A stretch of 64,000 nt of DNA. Source: Panicum virgatum (lineage: Eukaryota; Streptophyta; Magnoliopsida; Poales; Poaceae). Of this stretch, positions 35,539-47,496 are shown piece after piece. Positions within the stretch are counted from its first letter, which is position 1; each line of letters starts with the position of its first letter. Below the pieces are notes generated by a model. The model did not search any database. It was not told where the DNA came from and was given only the letters and a program-made list of their open reading frames with translations. The position numbers were made by a program, and so were the translations under genes. Location: NCBI RefSeq assembly GCF_016808335.1, contig NC_053141.1, positions 23,922,261 to 23,986,260 on the forward strand. The letters are read 5' to 3'.

Positions 35539-38500
35539 TGTAACACCCGGTTTATAAAAGGACATAAACCGAGCAATCATATACATGCCAGGATCAAGTC
35601 ACACGTATATACAACAGAATGAACAATATATCACAGCACATATCACGTAAAAGATATAATAAGCGAGTACGAATGTTATTTAGTAAAATAATGACAAATG
35701 TCTGGTACAGCGGAAGCGTAAAACATATACGAAGTCTCTCGGAAGCTGGGCACCACAGGGATGTCGACTGGGAGACGAACACCTAGAAGTCCTCGTAGTC
35801 CTGGTAGCTCTGAGTGAACTCCCTCGCATCGGCAAGAACTGAGCAGCAGTAGAGTGTCCCCAAAAGAACAAGAGGAAAAAGTATAGAGGAGGCAAGGGTG
35901 AGTACACAACTCGTACTCAACAAGTATAACACAAACTATGAGGCTCTAAGGTTGGCTGACTCAACTACATTAGCTTTTAAGTCTTGGCAAAGTTTTATTA
36001 CAGCTATTTACTACAAGTTGGTGAATTACCATAAACCCAGTTACATAATAATTAATCAAAATTAATTATGAACTACTGAGAACCAAACCAAACTGAACCA
36101 CCCGGGGAAACCTCCCTAACCAAAGGAAGATAACCCCAATAATCAAAAGGAGGATCTGGGCCGCTCATGACCGTGAGCACGGCTAGTATACCAGTTTTAC
36201 ACTCTGCAAAGGTTGCACATCTTTACCCACAAGTCGTGAGCTACACTAGTTGTTCATCACACTTCCTTAGGTGAGATGACTAGCAAACTCACTACGAGGC
36301 CGTTACAAAGAATCTCGTTGGTGAGGAGTAACCACGAGGGTTGGATCGGCGACTATGGAGCAGGTCTAGGGGGCGACAAGCACAAATCACAGACGAGGCC
36401 ACTCAGTACGAGGGCCATAGAAGCTTACCACCCTTGCCCCATCGGTAAGTTACTCCAAACCAAAAAGACCTAATTAGTAAGCCAAGACCATCCCATTCTA
36501 GTCTTGTGGTAGCGCTGTTGTCCCATGTTGTCGCTCTATGAATGGTCCTTATGGAGAGTGGCCAACCCAGCACTAAGCACCGTGCTGGCCCCCCTAAACC
36601 AAGTTTCTAACAAAACATATTTTAAGGACGCACAAACCAAGCACAACTAACCAAAATGAATCCCAAGGGATATATATAAAGGATATAAAGTGGCTAGGAA
36701 AGTCCTTATAGGCATACAGTATTAAAATGCAGTATGAATATGTATTTAAAGATGATAGGTGTTGTTCATGTTATACTTGCCTTCCTCGAACTGCTCCTGC
36801 TACTCAAACTGCTCAGAAGATGGCTGCTCCGAATACTGGTACTGGGGCTCCTCAGATGGATCAACGTCTACTCACGAGCACATGGCCAAAAACAGGGCAC
36901 AACAGTAAACATACATGCAAACAATAACATATACTAAGAAACAGTACAACAATACATGAAAACAGCTAACAAAACTATGCTAGAACTATTCTACACATTT
37001 CAACAATCGTGTGGACATAAATAACGCCTAAAACAGAGCTAGAACGCGAAAACTAGACCTAAAACAAGTTTTAGGGGCTTAACTGCGAGAAAAACTAAGT
37101 TTCTGGAGGTTTTCTGCAAAACCGAGGACCTAAACGTAATTAGAGGATAGACACAGGGTCTAACTAGCAAAAAGAAAGGGTCTGGACGGCGGGTTTGATT
37201 TTTAAAATGGTCAGGGGCCTAAGAGTTAAAACCAGGGCTTAACCATGAATATTTTTGAATAGACTGGGACTGCGGGTTGAATCTAGAAAAGCTGAGGGGC
37301 TCTTTAACAATTGTGCCAGGCCGAACCGGTATCTCCAGATCTCGGCCGTTGGATCCTATTCTAGCGGTTTGGATCTAATCAACCCACGATCTAATCTTGG
37401 GCGTTGCTTCCAGATCGGGCGGCCAGGAGGGCTTGGGCACGCGGGCGGCGGCGCTGACCGCCGGAACACGGGTTCCGCGGCGGTGCTGCGTCGGAGAAGA
37501 CCGAACTCGGTCTTCCCGGGGCGGATTCGAGCGAGGCTTAGGCGGGGAAGCATCTACGCGGCACGCGTGATTCACTAGTGGCCCTAGCGGGCCTCGGGGA
37601 AGCCTGGAGCGGCGGTTCGTCAGCGATGGCGGCACTACGGCGGTGGAAAGCGCCGGCGAGCGTGGCCGGTGTACCTAGGGTGCGTCACATGCGAAGGCAT
37701 CTAGCGCAAAAGAAAGGAGAGGCCGACGTGGTGCTCACCGAGGGCTCGGATCGGAGGATTTGGCATACAGGGTCGACGGCGTCGATGGAGGGCGGTGGCG
37801 CACGGCGGAGCTTGCGGTCCGAGTTGAAAGAGGGCGTTGCAGGGGTCCCCCGGCTTCTGGATCTCGCGGATCGATGCGGGGTCGTGCTGCGAGGTTGGAA
37901 GGTGGGTCAGGGCGGGCCAAGGGCCACCGGCGGTGAGTCATTTCAGACAAGACTGAGCTCACCCACGGTGGTGTTCGAGCATGAATCCGGCGATGTACGG
38001 GCCGTGGTCGGGGATGGTGGCTTCGGGGAGCTCCCTGGTGCTCAGGCGGAGCTATTGCCCGGCTTGGCCGGGACTCCGGTGCGGCGGAGCGGCATGGCCG
38101 CGGTGGTGGGGTGTCCTACTCCGAGCGGAGGCAAGGCGGGGCGATGCGCTAGGGTTCTGGGCGGCGCTGCGTGGAGGATAAGGACGTAGGGGGGGTCGCG
38201 GGGTGGTTTAAAGGGAGGAGCCGGGATCGCGGGGCGCTGTTGAGGAAGGAGATCCCCGACAGTTGGGCCAGTGATCTCGGTGTGGCTGTTACGCTGAGCG
38301 GAGGGCGTGGGAGAGACGAAGCTACCAGCGGGCCCGGGCTGTTAGCGGGGTGAGGTGGGGATGTGCGCTCGCGGGCTGAGCGGTGTTGGGCTGCGGAGAG
38401 GGACCAAGGAAAAGGGAGGAGAGAGTGGGCTGCAGAGAGAGTGGGTCGCGGGCTGAGCTGCGGGAAAGGAGAGGGAGAAGGGTTGGGCCGGTTTGGGCTG

Positions 38501-38806
38501 GTGTGCTGGGTTGGGTTTGGGTATGGGTTCCCTATTCTTCTTCTCCTCTTCTATTTCTATTTCTAATTCAAACAAACTCAAACTATATCTATTCGAATTC
38601 AAATTCAAATTTGAATTCAACCCGAGCACTCAAACAAATAAATTAATGCACCAGCATGAATGCAACAATAAAATTTTAGACAAAATTTAATTACTTGTGT
38701 TACAAAAATTAGATTAAATGCAAGACTAAGCAAATTAAATCCTAGAAAATTAAATAAAGCCAACTAAATTTATTATTAAAGATGAAAATTAAATTAGGGT
38801 GTTACA
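35539..38806 (-). repeat. 5' LTR of B, 3268 bp
   Basis: Same family and termini as the LTR of A. The TATA position is changed (CTTTAAACC in minus sense, near 38207). Confidence 0.93.
35783..36867 (-). pseudogene. LTR small ORF, copy in 5' LTR of B (exons 36867-36781 and 35838-35783)
   Basis: Exon 2 is 87 nt, one codon shorter than in A, E and F, and has an in-frame TAG in place of a Gln codon. Exon 3 is 56 nt and reads to its own TAG. Splice-site contexts are kept. Read as a decayed copy of the LTR-encoded small ORF described under element A. Confidence 0.4.
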
Positions 38807-38811
38807 CATTC

Positions 38812-38906
38812 CCTGTGGATACGATACCCTTGAATACTCACGGGTGAAAGCTACAACAGTATCCGTATGCTTGCAGATTTATTTCGCATCGTTAAAATAC
38901 CCAACA
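38812..38906 (+). repeat. 5' LTR of M, last part
   Basis: Continues the LTR after element B and ends AAAATACCCAACA, as does the 3' LTR at 48646. Confidence 0.9.
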
Positions 38907-38913
38907 AGCCTTC

Positions 38914-38931
38914 TGGCGCCGTTGCCAGGGA
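38914..38931 (+). other. Primer-binding site, tRNA-Asp (M)
   Basis: TGGCGCCGTTGCCAGGGA, one base off the tRNA-Asp complement, seven bases past the LTR. Confidence 0.87.
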
Positions 38932-39133
38932 ACGGTTGCTGTTCTAACTTCGAACCTAGTTGGTCCTCGTATATTTTCAAAAACAAAAAAAAAATGTTTT
39001 CTTTAGCTCTACCTTCGCCCCTGCTACCCATTCTACCCTCGTTTCTTTGCTTTTCTTTTCTTCTACCTTGACCCCCGCTACCCATGAAGAAGCCATCCTT
39101 TCACAACCTCTCTACCCCAAGGGGCAAATTCAA

Positions 39134-42100
39134 TGTAACACCCTAATTTAAATTCCAGCATTTAATAATAAATTTAATTGGTTTATTTAATTTTCTAGGA
39201 TTTATTTTGCTTAGTCTGGCATTTAATCTAATTTTTGGTTTCACAAGTAATTAAAATTTGTTGTTGCATTCATGCTGGTGCATGGTTTTAATTATTTGAG
39301 TGTGGTTTGAATTCAAATTGTATTTGAATTCAAACTTTATTTGAATTAGAAATAGAAGAAAAGAAGATTTAGAAAAGGAAAACCAGCCAAAACCCAAAAC
39401 CCGGCCCAAAGGACCCAGCTACGGCCCGGCCAGCCTTCCCCTTCCCCTCCGCGCGCTTGGCCCAGCAGAGCCATTTCCCCGGCCCAAAACCCCGCTCGCA
39501 AGCAGCCCAACCCGCACTCACCCTCTCCCCGCGCAGCAGCCCAGCGCCCCGCTTCTCCCACGCGCTCGTGCCCGCTCCCACCGACACCCCTGGCCCACCT
39601 GTCGGCGCGCTCGCCCGCACCGCGCTCGCCCGCGCCCCCACTGACCGGGCGGAGCCGCTCGTTAGACCCCCTCTCACGCCCGGCCCGCACGCGCTCCCTG
39701 CCACTGACCCATGGGCCCCGCGTGGCAGTTCCGTCTTCCCCGCGCAGCGCAACTCCCGGCCGGGAATCTCGCCGTGATTCCCCGCCCGGGCACGCACGCC
39801 TATGTTGGACCGCCGCCCTATAAATAGGAACCCCCACGCCCCCCCTGCACCCCCATCCAACCACAACCCTAGCCGCCGCCCTCGCTCTGCTCCACCAAGC
39901 AAGGGAATCTCTGCGCCGCTGCAGGTAACCTCCGCCGCCCGATTTCTCGCCGCCGGCGACTGCTGAAGCTCCCCCTGACCTCGTAGCCTCTCCGCAGCAC
40001 CTCCAGGAGTCTAACCAAGGGGATCTGAGGGCCAGAGACGCTCAGCAGCGGCCCCTTCTTCGAGCTCCGCCGTGCGCCGCCGCTGGCCTACGACGACAAC
40101 CCCGCTGCACGGCCTCCCCTTCGATCCAAGCCCTCGGTGAGCCACATCCCGGTCCGCCCTTTCTTTACGCGCTAATTTTTGGTAGCCGTAGCCCCCTGGA
40201 GCCATCGAACCGCCTACTCCGGCGAGTTCCCGGCGCCTAGAGCCGCCTCGCCGTCGAGGGCCATGCCCCCAGCTCTGCAGCGCCTCCCTAGGCACCCTAG
40301 TGCACTACCCATGCCGGAGCGGTGCTCCCCGGCCAAACCACGGCCGAAACCGAGCCCTAGAGCGCCGCCTTGGCCTTCTCCGGTCACGCGCCGCCGCGGA
40401 GCAGAGGCACTCCGGCGACCCAGCGCCGCCGGTGAGCCCTCAATCACCTAGGACCGTCCGATCTGAAATGTGTGTCCAGGATTAGATCTAGGATCCTTTA
40501 GATCTGAGCCGCCAGATCATAATCCAACGGCCGAGATCCAAACTTACCGGTTCGGCCTTGGATTTTTGCTAAAGAGCCCTTGGCCTTTTACTGATTCAAC
40601 CCGCAGTCCTATTTAGTGTAAAAATATTTACGCAGAGGCCCTGTTTTTAGCACTTAACCCCCTGGCCTTTCTGGAAATAGAACCCGCCGTCCTTTGCTGC
40701 TGATTTTGCGAGTTAGACCCTGGAGTTAACGTTTAATTGCGTTTTCATCCCTCGGTTTTAGCAGAAAAGTCCCTGGAACCCTATTTTTATTACAAATAAG
40801 CCCTTGAACCTTGTTTTAGGCCTAGTTTATGCGTTTTAGCTCCGTTTTTAGCGTTCTTTATATCCACGCGATCGTTGTAATGCGTAGAATAGTTTTAGAC
40901 TAGTTTAGTGTGCTGTTTTTATGTATTGATGTACTGTTTCTTAGTTTTTGCTAGTGTTTGCTTGTATGCTTATTATTGTGCATTGTTTTGGCCATGTGTT
41001 CGTGAGTAGACGTTGATCCATTTGAGGAGCCCCAGTACTAGTACTCGGAGCAGCCGTCTTCGGAGCAGTTTGAGCAGCAGCCAGAGCAGTACGAGGAAGG
41101 CAAGTGTAACATGAACAACCTATCATCTTTAAATACATCTTTCATACTGCATTTAATACTGTATGCCTATAAGGACTGTTCTAGCCACTTTATATCTTAT
41201 ATATATACCTTTGGGTTGCATTTTGGTTAGTTGTGCTAGGTTGCTGCGCTATAACACACTCTGGTCCTTTTTAATTAATTTGATTAATGGTTTACTTGAA
41301 CTTAATTCTGAGAGTGGCCCTCTGTGTGGATGAGTGGCACACGTCTCGTTAAAAGATGTTTTTGTAGAAACATGGTTTAGGGGGCCAGCACGGTGCTTAG
41401 TGCTTGGTTGGCCACTCTCCATAATGACCGGTTCATAGAGTGACAACCTGGGACAACAGTGCTACCACAAGGCTAGAATGGGATAGACTTGGCTTACTAA
41501 TTAGGTCTTTTTGGTTTGGAGTAACTTACCTGCGGGGCAAGAGTAGTAAGCTTCAATGGTCCCTGCTCCTCCGGCTTGGTCTGTGCTTGGATTGCGCTCC
41601 TGTGCTTGTACCCCTGGAGGTGGGCCCCATCGTCGCTGACCTAACTCTCGCGGTTACGCCCTACCAACGAGATTCTTTGTAACGGCCTCGTAGTGAGTCG
41701 CTAGTCATCTCACCTAAGGAAGTGTGATGAACCTCTAGCGTAGCTCACGACTTGTGGGTAAAGATGTGCAACCTCTGCAGAGTGTAAAACTGGTATACTA
41801 GCCGTGTTCACGGTTATGAGCGGCCTAGATCCTCCTTTTGATTAGTGGGGTTGTCTCCTTCCGACGAGGGAGGTGCCTCTCGGGGTTACCTTGGTGGCTT
41901 GGTTTCGGTTTGGTTCTCAGTAGTAACATGTTTAATCTTGATTAATTACTATGTAACTGGGTTAATGGTAATTCATCAACTCGTAGTAATAACTTTAATA
42001 AAATTTTGCCAAGACTTAAAAGCTAATGTAGTCAGTCAGTCAGCCAGCCTAGAGCCTCATAGTTTGTGTTATACTTGCTGAGTACAAGTTGTGTACTCAC

Positions 42101-42463
42101 TCTTGCCTCTTCTCTACTTTTTCCTCTTGGATACGCAACTGCTGCTCAGTTCCTGCCGACACGAGGGGGTTCGTCCAGTGCTACCAGGACTACGAGGACT
42201 TCTAGGCGTTCGTCTCCCAGTCGACATCCCTGTTGCGCCCTGCTTCAGCTTCGGAGAGTCTTTATCGTATTTGTACTTCGCTTCCGTTGTATAAGACATT
42301 TTTGTCATTAATGTAATAAATAACATTCGTATTTCGATTTATTATGTCTTTTTACGTGATATGTGCTGTGATATACTGTTCATTCTGTTGTATATACGTG
42401 TGACTTGATCCTGGCACGTATATGATTGCTCGGTTTATGTCCTTTTATAAACCGGGTGTTACA
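39134..42463 (+). mobile_element. Solo LTR E, Tekay-type, 3330 bp, TSD TTCAA
   Basis: TTCAA flanks it at 39129-39133 and 42464-42468. It starts TGTAACACCC and ends GGGTGTTACA, the same family as A, B and F, on the plus strand. TATA box TATAAATA lies near 39820-39828, a first-exon-like block ends CTGCAG before GTAACC near 39925, and a poly(A) signal is at 42315-42320. It has split the gag frame of M. Confidence 0.93.
41010..42205 (+). pseudogene. LTR small ORF, copy in solo LTR E (exons 41010-41099 and 42150-42205)
   Basis: Exon 2 is 90 nt with one Gln codon changed to TAG early on. Exon 3 is 56 nt and ends TAG at 42203-42205. Upstream, an open stretch from an ATG at about 40263 ends GCCGCCG before GTGAGC near 40431, and would join exon 2 in phase 1; this is the only copy in which I could see a candidate start exon. 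Confidence 0.4.
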
Positions 42464-44002
42464 TTCAATGAGCCACCATCCTCTTCCACATCTGGCTATG
42501 AACCTTGTCCCGACCTTATCGCAATGGTTTAGGAGTTTCCCTTCTCCGGGTTAAGTAGCGAGAACCCAGATCACCATATGCGGGAGTACAAGCAGCTTTG
42601 TTCACGCTTTGCCTCTACAAGCATGAAACAAGATGCCCTCCGGTGGAAGTTGTTTCCCTTCTCGCTTAAAGGGAAGGCGGAGAAATGGTACACATCTTAT
42701 ACGCATACCGGTAAGGGCAGCTGGGACTCCTTGAAGCCGAGTTTCTCTATCGTCTTCTTTCAGCAGAATGAGAAGGAAACTTTAGGCGCAGCCTGGGCCA
42801 GATTTTCGTTTCTAGTGAAGTCCGACCCTACCATATCGATGCTCAGTCCTTTAGTCCTTTGGAAATTTAAGAGGAGTCTCGATAAGGAATCCGCTAATCA
42901 TCTCAACTCAATCACCGGAGGAGTACCCCTCGAAAAGTTCCCGGCTGAGGTTAATAAAATCCTAGATTATATTGCCGAGTATACCTCCTTGTCAGCCGAG
43001 TCTGATCCTCTCCAAGAGGAGTGTGAGTTGACCCATGAGGATCTTCTAACGGCTGAACCCAATCCTTCATTTCTCATATCCTCAGATTCAGCTGTAGAAC
43101 CCTCACCCGAACCTAGAACATCGGAGGAAGAAGAAATTCGACCCCCGAAGTTCCATTCCCGATTCGAGGATGATCCGTCTGGAACCCAAAAATACACCTC
43201 GAATCTCATAAATGCCCAAGTTGGGGAGGAACTTTCTTCTGTCCATGCCAATCAATCTAAAAATTCCTTGACAGAACCTCCCCTTAGGCCTACGACACCT
43301 CCTTCTCCTCCTGATCCCCGTAATAAAGCACCTCTCGAGGAAACATTGAAGGATGATTGGTTAGATGGAGAGAAACACTTTTCTAAAGCAATTTGGATTA
43401 ACTCACCCTCCACGATCACTCCTTGCTCAATAAGGGGAACCACCGTAGAAGCCCACATTAACCCCATCATGGAGGTTAATGTTTTGCCATGGCACTTAAC
43501 GCACACACTTTCGGGCAATGTCACACTAATACCATCCGACGCGCTCTTAAAGAGTTGTCCCTCGGGACACATCCTCGAATGTCGGGGAGTTGCAAGTGCC
43601 ATGCCGCTCATAATAGACAAAATTGAGGTCAACTTAGATTTCCATATCTTCGATATCCTCGATTTTGATCTTCTCCTAGGCTCTCCATTTGAAAAATTTC
43701 TCACATCTCAAGGGAGTCTAGATAAAAAGCTTACGAAAACCGCTTCTGCCACTATCTCTTGCTTAGAAAATTCTATGGCGAAGCATTTTCCCGAGCTGAA
43801 CCCGCTCAAGGAACTAATTCATGAATCTCCGTTCATACCATCTAAGTTCATTCCCGTCGAGGTTGCAAAATCTGTCACTTTCGAAGAGAACAACTCGGAA
43901 GAAATCCTTCGCTTTTGTGAAGATGAACGATCATTATCTCTCTTGAGCAAGTTTGAGCCTCTTTCCTCCGGCCCCAAGGAAGTTGTTCTCGACCATGATT
44001 GA

Positions 44003-45789
44003 GATTCAACTATGATTTCTCATGATGAATCTCTTGACATGAAGATCCAACGGGCCATATGAGGCGCCGACTCTGGAAAAGTATTCCATATATGAGCATG
44101 GGAGCTTCATCCTAGTGATACCTCAAAAACCATGCTCTTTCATTACCTCTCCAGAGTCAGGCACGCATTGTGTCCAGAGCACACACAAGGACTATAACTG
44201 CATTAAGGTCCTCTCTTGCAAAACCTTTAGAAGGCTAGTTGTAGATGCTTATGTTTACCGTAAACATTGTAAATTTCGTGGATGCTGTGTGGTGCTAACC
44301 TTGTAGCTAAACCTTCACGACACATCAACAATTGGTGATAAAAAGGGAAACACATCATCAACAATAGCTGCAAGAGGATGTTCCCATGGTCGAGCTTATG
44401 ACCAAAAACAAAGCACTGGCGGGAGATAGCCCAGATTATCTTTGAAAAAAAGAAAATAAAAAAAACAAAAATAAAATCTGGTGCTTCAAGCACTTCTTAC
44501 TATTTATTTGAATAAAGTTTAGACTCCCCGGTGTTCAAAACCGGTAGAGTCCTTGTTGTTTCCACCTTTGTTTTTCTTTTGAATAAAAGCAGGTACAAAA
44601 ATAAGTGTGGGGGAGATCTCTCAAAATCACCAATTACAAACTCTTTTGAGGTCTCTCTCCCAACATGTTGCACAACATCGACAGTCCAGCACGCTGAAGA
44701 ACAGGACAGTTCCCACTTCTTCCTCTATGAACGATTGTTTGCACAACCCTACCCTCAAACTCCTCCCTAACTTCTTGAGTTTAATGATTTTCTTTGTTGA
44801 TCACTAAATTTAAACTCAATGAATCATGCCAATTCGCCATGTGCACTCCATGCGCTTCTATGAATAAACTTGCATACTCTTTATTCCTTGCATTCTTTCA
44901 AGTTCTTGTGAACATATATCCTCATAGGAACCCCATGCTATCTAAGTAATTGACTAATGTGATATAATTGGATGAATGGAACCATGCTCTTCCTTGCAAA
45001 GTACTTGGGATTTCTTTTCAAAAAAAAAATCATCAATAGCTTGTCTCATCAAATTAATGAATTCCTACCAATGCCAAAGTTAGATGTTCATGCTCAAACC
45101 TTCATATGCAGTTTGACTTTGCTTTGAGTTTTGTCAAATTCCTTGACCCTTGTTAGAGACTTGTCATACTCACATGATCAAGATCACGTACACGCCCACT
45201 CACATAGCAAACACTGTCATCCACCCACAAAATAAAGCTCCATAACCATGACTCTTTCTCTCTAAAGTGACCATCAAGGATGTGGGCTATAAAAAAAAAG
45301 AGAGAAGAAGAAATAAAAGATTAGAGAAGGTATGCCACATGCTCAAAAGGCATGTTAGAAAAAAAGATAAAAAAAGAAAGATGCGTACCCAAAGAATGTA
45401 TGCCACATGCCCACAAGGCATGTCAAAAAAAAAGAGAAAAGAAAAGAGAAAGATAGTCCACATCCATGGAAAAAAATGAAGAGAGATAGATCATACAAAG
45501 GAGTTCATCCACTATCCACCAGAAATATTCCACACACTTGCACCTCTTGATCAGATTGTATGACTCATTTCTGCTTGGATCTTGTTTTTGACTTAACAAT
45601 ATAAGCAAAGCAAACATGCCTCTTTGCTCCCACCCTAAGCTCCACATAAGCCTGATCAGATGGTAGGAGAAAAGAAGGCAGCAACTTTGCCTTGGTGAGG
45701 ATCTAGAACAAGATGAGTGATTCAAGAGAATAATTTGAGGAGCAAGACTATTTTTTTGTTTCAAAATATAAAACCCAAGTTTCTAAGCA
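44003..45789 (+). other. Non-coding 3' region of M, part 1
   Basis: It corresponds on the other strand to fragment K. It contains an internal AAGTGTGGGGGAG purine tract (about 44604-44616), an A-rich stretch, and a short diverged duplication of about 69 bp (45327 and 45396, both with TATGCCACATGC). No gene is supported. Confidence 0.6.
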
Positions 45790-46097
45790 GGAAGTGTAGC
45801 GAAAATGGCCTCTCATGCCATATTTCAATATAATATTTTGGCGATTGATGACACACACAACACTTGGACTAATATGATTGTTAAGATGACTATTCTGAGG
45901 CTTTTAGGTTCAAGTGATGACAAAGAGAAGATAGGCGTAGCTAGGCCTGAAGGGCCGACCCTACGGTGGTTCCCCTACGGGAGCCGCCCCTCGCGGGTCT
46001 CAGGGCAGCGCCCTGAAAGCTCTTCGGTCCAAAGGTTCGAAGATTGATGAGACCGTGAAGAAACCAAGTCAAAACAATCAAGACAGAAAAATTTTAG

Positions 46098-46474
46098 TAT
46101 CACTGGTTGAACCGACGATATTAAAATAACATACGTCGGTGCATTGACTTGGAGCATGTCTGGGAGGTTTGGTTTCACCGGTTGAACCGACGATAGGAAA
46201 GTTGAATACGTCGGTGCAATGGACCAAGCAGCTGAGGCAAATTCTATACACCGGATGAACCGACGATGGACTTTGGTGAATGTCAGTGTAGTTGTCCAGA
46301 GAGTTGTTTTTCAGAGATCACAGGACAACTACACTCACCGGTTAATCCGACGTAGCATCGGTTGATTGCGTCGGTTGATTGCCTGTACACGTAATGGCTA
46401 ATTTCTGAGGCGGGCAGTTTAGTATCACTGGTTGAACCGACGATGGCTTTTGGGGTACGTCGGATTAATCGGCG
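46098..46474 (+). repeat. Five inverted-repeat motifs in LTR L
   Basis: Each unit, at about 46098, 46174, 46248, 46335 and 46424, begins with a form of ACTGGTTGAACCGACG and closes 15 to 30 bases later with a form of CGTCGGT, so ACCGACG can pair with CGTCGGT. They lie upstream of the TATA box. Confidence 0.65.
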
Positions 46475-46527
46475 TTAAGCACTTTTCTGGCAGCTTTTCT
46501 CCAACGGCTATATTTGCTTGTGCTGCC

Positions 46528-46535
46528 TATATATA
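46528..46535 (+). promoter_or_regulatory. TATA box in LTR L
   Basis: TATATATA followed by CCCC, after the repeat cluster. Confidence 0.55.
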
Positions 46536-47309
46536 CCCCCAAGGCTGGGTCATTTGGAGTTGCTGGAGACAAGAGAAGTATACAAGAGCTAAAGATCATC
46601 TCCAACCACCTTAGAGCTTCATTATACATCATATAGGCTTAAGCACACTTGTGAGAGTGCTTAGTGCTTGTTTAGGCTTAGTTCTTGAGAGAGCTAGCTT
46701 GAGTGAAAGTCTTGCTGCGGCAAGCAACTTGTGATCCGTCGTGTGACCCTCCTACTTGGTGTGGAGAGGCAACAACACTTTGTGCGGGGGAAGAGGAGAC
46801 CCCTTCCTTGGTGGAGAAGCTCCGTAGTGGATTTCGGCCGGGTGACCGAGAGAGACGGTGGCGGTGCTCGAGACTCAGTGTCTTGGGGGCACTCGCCTTT
46901 ACTTGCCGGCATCGCCTTGGTGGCGTAGTGCAAGACGGTGATCGGAAAAGCCTCGGTGTCCCGTGGACGTAGGCGTTTTGCCGAACCACGTTACATGACC
47001 GTGTCTACTCGGGAGTTTGCATCCCCCTTGCACTTACCTCTTTACTTACCATATTACATTTCCGCATTTACTCTATCTTGTGTGCCTTTACCTTCCTAAT
47101 TAGTTTGATTAGGTTTGGCTCTAGGTTGCAAGTCTTTTTGGGGTAAGTAGAGAGTAGCATAGATAAACCTTAGTCTTAACTAGCATGTGTAGGACGTGTT
47201 AGGTTTATCTTATGCAAGTAGATTGAGCCCTTGGAAAGAAAAGCAATTAGCGACCCTATTCACCCCCTCCCCCTCTAGGGTCGGACACCCCGGTGATCCT
47301 TACAGGAAG

Positions 47310-47496
47310 ACCTAGGGACCTGAAGTCTGCATTGTTCCATTCTTCAATTACCCAAGAAAGCATGGTAGCCACTTCAAAGCTCACAGGACTAGAGGAAGCT
47401 TGGAATAACTTGTATGCAGGTTACATCTAAGGAGTGGCATCCAACTTAGTCCTTTCTCCTTCACTCGAGGACGAGCAAAGGATAAGTGTGGGGTGT
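47310..47496 (+). other. End of M interior with polypurine tract
   Basis: CTCGAGGACGAGCA (from 47465) followed by GATAAGTGTGGGG (47481-47493) before the 3' LTR. This is the standard Athila-type 3' box. Confidence 0.75.

Larger units (their letters stand above)
20806..38806 (-). mobile_element. Element B: non-autonomous Tekay-type element, TSD CATTC
   Basis: CATTC flanks it at 20801-20805 and 38807-38811, and it lies in the 5' LTR of M. In element sense: 5' LTR 38806-35539, primer site 35535-35524, leader, a gag-like/protease ORF, polypurine tract, and a 3' LTR (33398-30740 plus 21402-20806) split by element N. It has no reverse transcriptase or integrase. LTRs and leader are the same family as A. 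Confidence 0.9.
39084..44002 (+). pseudogene. gag: gag with protease-like tail of element M (39084-39133 and 42469-44002)
   Basis: Athila-type gag, interrupted at 39133 by solo LTR E. The ATG at 39084 and the segment after E share one frame once E and one TSD copy are left out, with a single in-frame TAG at 42530-42532 before the conserved core. Core motifs: NPDHHMREYKQLCS, LRWKLFPFSLKGKAEKWY, then a coiled, acidic linker rich in Pro and Ser. The C-terminal part has CPSGHILECRGVASA and LDFDLLLGSPFEKF, a retropepsin-like fold seen in grass Athila relatives, but with no D-T/S-G motif that I can see. The frame ends at VLDHD and stop, and no pol follows. Confidence 0.75.
45795..47304 (+). mobile_element. 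Solo LTR L, copia-type, 1510 bp, TSD GGAAG
   Basis: GGAAG flanks it at 45790-45794 and 47305-47309. It starts TGTAGCGAAAATGG and ends GATCCTTACA. A TATA box TATATATA is at 46528-46535. The upstream half carries five copies of a GGTTGAACCGACGAT...CGTCGGT motif. The copia call rests on this motif and on the end text 'CCCCCTCTAGGGTCGGACA', which are familiar from copia LTRs of grasses; no coding region is left to test it. Confidence 0.8.

Noticed and set aside
46098..46474. CRISPR-like array
   Set aside because: Units are imperfect, unequally spaced, lie in a plant LTR and have no cas genes near.
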